A DNA stretch of 64,000 nucleotides from Sphingomonas japonica. Lineage in GTDB: Bacteria; Pseudomonadota; Alphaproteobacteria; Sphingomonadales; Sphingomonadaceae. Under the pieces are notes generated by a model. It ran no database searches. It saw nothing but the letters and a program-made list of their open reading frames with translations, and had not been told where the DNA came from. Positions 59,765 through 64,000 of the stretch are shown here, piece after piece; the first letter of the stretch is position 1, and each line of letters opens with the position of its first letter. Location of the stretch: NCBI RefSeq assembly GCF_006346325.1, contig NZ_VDYR01000001.1:2133501-2197500 (forward strand). Direction: 5' to 3'. The position numbers and the translations under genes are program-made.

Positions 59765-60178
59765 ATGTCGGGTGAAGCGCCCCTTCGCGCTCGCGGCGAA
59801 AGCGAAAAGATCACGATCAATCTCGGATTCATCGATCTCGGGCAGATCGACCTGATGGTTGCCGACAGCTTCTATGCCAATCGCAGCGATTTCATCCGCA
59901 GCGCGATCCGCAACCAACTCGAGCGCCATGCCGACGCGACCCGCACCGCGGCATCGCGGCGGCGGCTCGAGCTCGGCGTCAGCCACTATGACCGGGCGCT
60001 GCTCGCGACCTATGCCGAGCGCGGCGAGACGATCGACATCCGTGTGCTCGGCCTTGCCACCATCGCCGCCGACGTCACGCCCGACCTTGCTCGCGGCACG
60101 ATCGCCTCGGTCGCCGTGCTCGGCGCCTTCCACGCGAGCCCTGCGGTCAAGGCCGCTATCGCCGACCGCATTCTTTGA
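59765..60178 (+). CDS. Ribbon-helix-helix (CopG-type) regulator
   Basis: A 137-residue protein. Residues about 15-52 form a ribbon-helix-helix DNA-binding motif (KITINLGFIDLGQIDLMVADSF then NRSDFIRSAIRNQLE). Residues 60-137 form a second domain (DRALLATYAERGETIDIRVLGLATI) of no recognised family. ATG 59765 follows the palindrome. It ends 11 bases before the PHB depolymerase gene, and a ribosome site for the latter is not visible, suggesting coupling. It may regulate the depolymerase. Confidence 0.87.
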   Translation: MSGEAPLRARGESEKITINLGFIDLGQIDLMVADSFYANRSDFIRSAIRNQLERHADATRTAASRRRLELGVSHYDRALLATYAERGETIDIRVLGLATIAADVTPDLARGTIASVAVLGAFHASPAVKAAIADRIL

Positions 60179-60189
60179 AAGTCTCCGCC

Positions 60190-61191
60190 ATGAAATTCGC
60201 CCTTCCTTCCAAGCTCGATACCGCGTTGGCACTGGTCCGCAGCGGCGACCTGGCCGCCGCCACCGCCGCGATCCAGGCGTCGCTCGGCAGCCCGGCGGCG
60301 AGGCCGACCCGCGCCGCCGCCGGCGAAACCGCGCTGCCGCGGATCGGTGGTCGGCCACAGGGCAATTTCGCGCCGGCCCGTTATGCCGGGCCGGAAGGAA
60401 CGCTCGACTATCATCTCTATCGCCCGAGCACCGCCGCTGCCGGAATGCCGCTGTTGGTGATGCTCCATGGCTGCACCCAAGATCCGGAGGATTTCGCGCG
60501 CGGCACGGGCATGAATGCGGTCGCCGAGCAGCTCGGCATGCTGGTCGCCTATCCGCGCCAGCCGCAATCGGCCAATGCCCAGAAATGCTGGAACTGGTTC
60601 CGCCCCGGCGACCAGAACCGCGGCGGCGGCGAGCCCGCGCTGATCGCTGCGGCGACACGCGCCATCCTCGCCGAGGCCGATGGCGATGCCGCACGCGTCT
60701 ACGTCGCCGGGCTGTCGGCCGGCGGCGCGGCGGCGGCGATCCTTGCCGCCGCCTATCCCGAACTCTTCGCCGCGGTCGGGGTCCATTCGGGGTTGGCGTG
60801 CGGAGCGGCCCGCGATCTTCCGAGCGCGCTCGCCGCGATGCGCAGCGGTGCGCGCGCCGCACCCTCAGGCGATGCCCGCTTCGTTCCGGTAATCACCTTC
60901 CACGGCGATCGCGACACCACCGTCAATGCCGCCAATGCGCAGGCGATCGTCGCACAGGCGACCGCCCTCCATCCCGCGCCGCTGGCAACGACGGTCGAGG
61001 ACCTGGGCGGGCACGTCCGCGCGACCTCGACCGATCGGGCGGGGCGGATCGTCATCGAACAATGGACGGTGCGCGGCGGTGGCCATGCCTGGTCGGGGGG
61101 GTCGCGTACGGGCAGCTATGCCGACCCTGGCGGCCCCGATGCCTCGCGTGAGATGGCGCGCTTCTTCCTGACGCACCGCCTGGCGGGATGA
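60190..61191 (+). CDS. PHB depolymerase family esterase
   Basis: A 333-residue alpha/beta hydrolase of the LpqC/PHB depolymerase family. LHGCTQDPEDFA gives the oxyanion region; Ser176 in GLSAGG, Asp242 in HGDRDTTVN and His299 in GGGHAWSGG form the triad. No signal peptide is evident (MKFALPSKLDTALALV), so it is probably cytoplasmic. It may hydrolyse PHB or another polyester or ester; the phaB, phaP and phaC genes in the window favour PHB. It follows the RHH gene. Confidence 0.87.
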   Translation: MKFALPSKLDTALALVRSGDLAAATAAIQASLGSPAARPTRAAAGETALPRIGGRPQGNFAPARYAGPEGTLDYHLYRPSTAAAGMPLLVMLHGCTQDPEDFARGTGMNAVAEQLGMLVAYPRQPQSANAQKCWNWFRPGDQNRGGGEPALIAAATRAILAEADGDAARVYVAGLSAGGAAAAILAAAYPELFAAVGVHSGLACGAARDLPSALAAMRSGARAAPSGDARFVPVITFHGDRDTTVNAANAQAIVAQATALHPAPLATTVEDLGGHVRATSTDRAGRIVIEQWTVRGGGHAWSGGSRTGSYADPGGPDASREMARFFLTHRLAG

Positions 61192-61223
61192 CACGCCGGT
61201 ACGGACCGAGCAGAGCAAGAAAT

Positions 61224-61312
61224 TGGTGCGGTCGAGAAGACTCGAACTTCCACGGGCTTTCGCCCACAACGACCTCAACGTTGCGCGTCTACCAGTTCCG
61301 CCACGACCGCAC
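61224..61312 (-). tRNA. tRNA-Leu (anticodon GAG)
   Basis: On the minus strand the acceptor GTGCGGT pairs with ACCGCAC, anticodon stem CAACG/CGTTG encloses the loop TTGAGGT with anticodon GAG, a long variable arm (GTGGGCGAAAGCCCGT) marks class II, and TTCGAGT sits in the T loop. CCA is encoded. Length 89 bases. No integration scar is seen nearby. Confidence 0.95.
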
Positions 61313-61429
61313 GAGATATGTCCGCCGATTGCTCGGCGTCCGGTAGGCGCGTGCCCCTAGCAAAGCCGATACCTGCTGGCAACAAGCGTGTTCGCTTTCC
61401 CTCGCGACCCCGCTAAGGCGCCGCCTACC

Positions 61430-62788
61430 ATGCGCCTGCCCGCCGATCCCCGCGCCGAAACGCGCCGCATCCTCGCGCTGGCGTGGCCGGTGATGCTGAC
61501 CAGCCTCAACTGGACATTGCTGCACATCACCGATGTCGTCGTCGTCGGGCTGACGGGCACCGATCAGGTCGCCGCCTTGGGGGCGAGCCGGGCGCTCACC
61601 TATATCGGCATCGTCGTCGCGCTCGGCTGGATGTCGGGGGTGATCGTGATGGTGTCGCGCGCCGACGGAGCAAAGGACGCGCCGCGCACCGCCCGCGTCC
61701 TTCATGACGGACTGATCGCGGGCGTGCTGCTGGGATTGCTCAGCGGCGGGATCCTGTTCTTCTTTGCGCAGCCGCTGCTGATCGGCGTCGGCGTCGAGCC
61801 CGGCATCGCGCCGTCGGCAGCGCGCGTCGTCGAGGTGATGGCGCTCGCTTATCCGTTCCAGCTCGCCAACATCGTCGCCGCCTTCTTCCTCGAAGGGGTC
61901 AGCAAGCCGCGGCGGGTGATGGTCGTCAACCTGTCGGTGCTGCCGCTCAATGCCATCCTCGCATGGGCGCTTTCCGGCGGGCATTGGGGCTTGCCGGCAT
62001 TAGGCGCGGTCGGCGCGGCGGCGGCGACCGCGATCGCATCCGCGGTCGGCGCTGCGGCGATGCTGACCGCGGCCTGGACGCTGCCCGACGGCAGGGCGCG
62101 CGGCGTCGGCCGCTGGCGGCTGCCCGCGACCGCGCCGTCGCTCGCCGGCATCGCCGCCTTGCTGTCGTTCGGCGCGGTCCCGGCGATCGCCTCGGGGCTG
62201 GAGCTTGCCGGATTCTCGATCCTGATCGCGCTGTCGACCCAGCTCGGCGAGCCGGTCGCGCACGCTTTCCAGATCGTGTTCTCAGTCCACAATGTCACCT
62301 TCGGCGTCGCGCTCGGCCTCGGCTCGGCAGCGGGCGTGCGCGTCGGCAACGCGATCGGTGAGGGTCTGCCCGATCAGGCGGCGGGCCGCGCACTGATCGC
62401 GGTGCTGCTCGCGGTGGCTGCGCTGGGGCTGCAGGCGGCGCTGATCGTGGCGCTGGCGGCGCCGATCGTCGACGCGTTCCCGGCGATCGTCGCGGTACAC
62501 GCGATCGGGGTGGCGATGCTGATGGCCTGGGCGCCGTTCATCGTGTTCGACGGCGTACAGGTGGTGCTGGTCTATGCACTGCGCTCGATGGGCGATCAGG
62601 TCGCCGCCGGATTCAACTCGATCCTCGCCTATTTCATCGTGACCGGCGGGCTTGGCTGGTGGCTGTTCGTCACCGGCTGGGGCTATATGGGGCTGGTCTG
62701 GGCATCGGTCGCAGGCATGGTCGTCGCCGCCGCCAGCAACGGCGCGCGGCTGGCGTGGATCAGTCGGCGGACGCGCCCGCAAAGCTGA
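61430..62788 (+). CDS. MATE family efflux transporter
   Basis: A 452-residue, 12-helix multidrug/toxin exporter. The N-terminus after ATG 61430 reads ETRRILALAWPVMLTSLNWTLLHITDVVVVG, a typical MATE first helix, and the half-repeat is mirrored near residue 240 (ELAGFSILIALSTQLGEP). GNAIGEGLPDQA is the NorM-like loop. Substrate unknown. An in-frame GTG 61388 lies upstream. Its 3' end overlaps the zinc-ribbon gene by 29 bases. Confidence 0.93.
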   Translation: MRLPADPRAETRRILALAWPVMLTSLNWTLLHITDVVVVGLTGTDQVAALGASRALTYIGIVVALGWMSGVIVMVSRADGAKDAPRTARVLHDGLIAGVLLGLLSGGILFFFAQPLLIGVGVEPGIAPSAARVVEVMALAYPFQLANIVAAFFLEGVSKPRRVMVVNLSVLPLNAILAWALSGGHWGLPALGAVGAAAATAIASAVGAAAMLTAAWTLPDGRARGVGRWRLPATAPSLAGIAALLSFGAVPAIASGLELAGFSILIALSTQLGEPVAHAFQIVFSVHNVTFGVALGLGSAAGVRVGNAIGEGLPDQAAGRALIAVLLAVAALGLQAALIVALAAPIVDAFPAIVAVHAIGVAMLMAWAPFIVFDGVQVVLVYALRSMGDQVAAGFNSILAYFIVTGGLGWWLFVTGWGYMGLVWASVAGMVVAAASNGARLAWISRRTRPQS

Positions 62789-63524
62789 GTTCGAGCACTT
62801 TCGAATTGGCCGGAACGTCGAGCTTGGCGCTGTTGAACTCGACTGCCGCCGAGGGCCCCAGCGTGCGCGTCGGCGGCGTGATCGTCCAGCTAAACACCAT
62901 CCGCCCCTGCACGTCGCGCAATTCGGCCTGGATGTCGGGAATGCGCTGGGTCGTCGCGGTCGGATTCTCGATCCGGCCCGACACCGCGAACAGCTCGTTG
63001 CCGCTCGACAGGTTGCGGCGGTCGATCGCGCGTTCGGTGAAACGCAGCGGCGTCGCGCTGGTCCCGACCGGGATGCCGAGCTGCGAAGCCAGACCCGGCG
63101 CGCCGGTATAGAGGATCGCGCCGACGCCGAGCAGCATCGACACCCCGGCGATCATCGCCGCCGCGGTCCAGCGGCGGGCGGGATTGCGGCGCGGGCGGAA
63201 CGGCGGCTGGTGCGCGAACGCGTCGAATTCGCGCGGCGGCGCGGGCGGCGCGATCGCCGCGGGATCGACGAAGCTGAACGAGGCGCGGGATGGCGGAACC
63301 GGATCGGCGACCGGTCCGGGTGCCGGTTCTGGAGGCGCAGGCGCCGCCGCGATCGGTGGCGGAGGCGCCTTGATGCTGGCGGCAGGCCGCGCTTCCGCGG
63401 CGGGTGCGGGCTCCTGGAACCAGCTATGCTTGCAATTGGCGCAGCGCACCGTGCGCCCCGCCGCGCCGATCGCACTGTCGGGGACGAGGTAGCGGTTGCG
63501 GCATTCGGTGCATTCGAGGATCAT
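62760..63524 (-). CDS. MJ0042-type zinc-ribbon membrane protein
   Basis: A 254-residue protein. The N-terminus has a zinc ribbon CTEC ... CANC (Cys5, Cys8, Cys28, Cys31) of the MJ0042 type, then a proline/alanine-rich linker (about 38-95), one transmembrane helix near residues 120-142, and a C-terminal DUF3426-like domain (GRIENPTATTQRIPDIQAELRD). ATG 63524. It is divergent from ftsE, a gene order common in alphaproteobacteria. Function unknown. Confidence 0.88.
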   Translation of the reverse strand: MILECTECRNRYLVPDSAIGAAGRTVRCANCKHSWFQEPAPAAEARPAASIKAPPPPIAAAPAPPEPAPGPVADPVPPSRASFSFVDPAAIAPPAPPREFDAFAHQPPFRPRRNPARRWTAAAMIAGVSMLLGVGAILYTGAPGLASQLGIPVGTSATPLRFTERAIDRRNLSSGNELFAVSGRIENPTATTQRIPDIQAELRDVQGRMVFSWTITPPTRTLGPSAAVEFNSAKLDVPANSKVLELSFAGASAD

Positions 63525-63689
63525 CACTACCGCTTTCAAGGACGCAAGGCTCGGGGTGGGGTGGGCCATCCCCGGACATGGTGAATCTACGCGAGTCGGG
63601 GGGCTGCGGGCAAGCCCGGCTTGAGCGCGACCGGCGGACGTGCGATGGCATCGCCCGAGCGGGGAACAGGAGCGGGCCGGGCGTCGGCA

Positions 63690-64000
63690 ATGGCCAATAT
63701 CGTACAGTTCGAGCAGGTCGGCCTGCGCTACGGGTCGGGGCCGGAGACGCTCTCGGACATCTCGTTCTCGCTGGCACCCGGCGCTTTTTATTTCGTTACC
63801 GGAGCGTCGGGCGCGGGCAAGACGTCGCTGCTCAAGCTGCTCTACCTCGCCCAGCGGCCGAGCCGCGGCGTGATCCGCCTGTTCGGCGAGGATGCGGTGA
63901 TGCTGCCGCGGCACCGCCTGCCCGGCTTTCGGCGACGGATCGGCGTGGTGTTCCAGGACTTCCGCCTCGTCCCGCACCTGTCGGCATACGAGAATGTCGC
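63690..64000 (+). CDS. ftsE: Cell division ATP-binding protein FtsE (3' end outside window)
   Basis: FtsE with FtsX forms the ABC-type complex that links the divisome to periplasmic cell-wall hydrolases. The first 103 residues are present: FEQVGLRYG, Walker A GASGAGKTS at residues 38-46, and the Q-loop VVFQD at 86-90, close to the end of the window. ATG 63690 gives the normal N-terminus; in-frame ATG 63645 adds 15 residues. FtsX is expected just beyond. Confidence 0.93.
   Translation, partial: MANIVQFEQVGLRYGSGPETLSDISFSLAPGAFYFVTGASGAGKTSLLKLLYLAQRPSRGVIRLFGEDAVMLPRHRLPGFRRRIGVVFQDFRLVPHLSAYENV

Noticed and set aside
61224..61312. Genomic island at tRNA-Leu
   Set aside because: No repeat of the tRNA end and no mobility gene within the flanks.

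Overview
The window reads as a piece of an ordinary chromosome from a Sphingomonas-type alphaproteobacterium (Sphingomonadaceae). The DNA is GC-rich, and almost all of it is taken up by short operons of housekeeping genes. The assignment rests on recognisable alphaproteobacterial gene types (SspB-type ClpXP adaptor, ClpS, ATP12 chaperone, a single RelA/SpoT-type Rsh, MidA-type methyltransferase, class I PHA synthase with phasin) and on scattered short palindromic repeats of a kind I associate with sphingomonads. No phage, integrase, transposase, CRISPR array, rRNA or plasmid function was seen. Two tRNA genes are present (Gln-CTG, Leu-GAG), with no island beside either.

Layout. 0-11 kb: recN (cut by the left edge), bamD, manA, small envelope proteins, a tight crcB/pseudouridine synthase/HAD phosphatase/ATP12 run, then gmk, two small membrane proteins, fumC and sspB on the minus strand. 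11-17 kb: histidine operon hisB-(YciI-like)-hisH-hisA-hisF-hisE-HIT, an APC permease and adenosine kinase. 17-26 kb: membrane protein/lipoprotein pair, PilZ, queG, phytase-like protein, a second glycine-zipper protein, a repeat-filled gap of 480 bases, phaB, hemH and an orphan molybdenum hydroxylase subunit. 26-34 kb: lgt-midA-GNAT-pgeF operon, a Cys/Met-metabolism PLP enzyme, murA, a Crp/Fnr regulator, clpS. 34-43 kb: phaP, phaC, an AlaC-type aminotransferase, a MASE1-PAS-GGDEF cyclase, an HxlR regulator and rsh. 43-54 kb: a glycosyltransferase/methyltransferase/GtrA/GT-C cluster, marC-folD-yggT-argB, an SdpR/SdpI-like pair, a queuosine-precursor transporter, a nucleoside transporter and a thiolase. 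54-64 kb: tRNA-Gln, Ppx/GppA, rlmE, an AsmA protein, a ribbon-helix-helix regulator next to a PHB depolymerase, tRNA-Leu, a MATE exporter, a zinc-ribbon protein and the start of ftsE.

Polyhydroxybutyrate metabolism is the main recurring theme: phaB, phaP, phaC and a phaZ-like depolymerase lie in the same 64 kb but in separate transcription units, and a PhaR-type palindrome sits at the phaP promoter. Two queuosine genes (queG and a YhhQ-type transporter) and two nucleoside-salvage genes (adenosine kinase and a NupC-type transporter) are likewise present but unlinked.

I found no clearly new multi-gene system. The observations most worth checking are the SdpR/SdpI-like pair with an operator inside an apparently leaderless promoter, the ribbon-helix-helix/PHB-depolymerase pair with its own palindrome, the PhaR-like site at phaP, two look-alike Cys-bracketed glycine-zipper proteins, two families of dispersed palindromic repeats (one inside the his operon), and several long perfect hairpins between genes.
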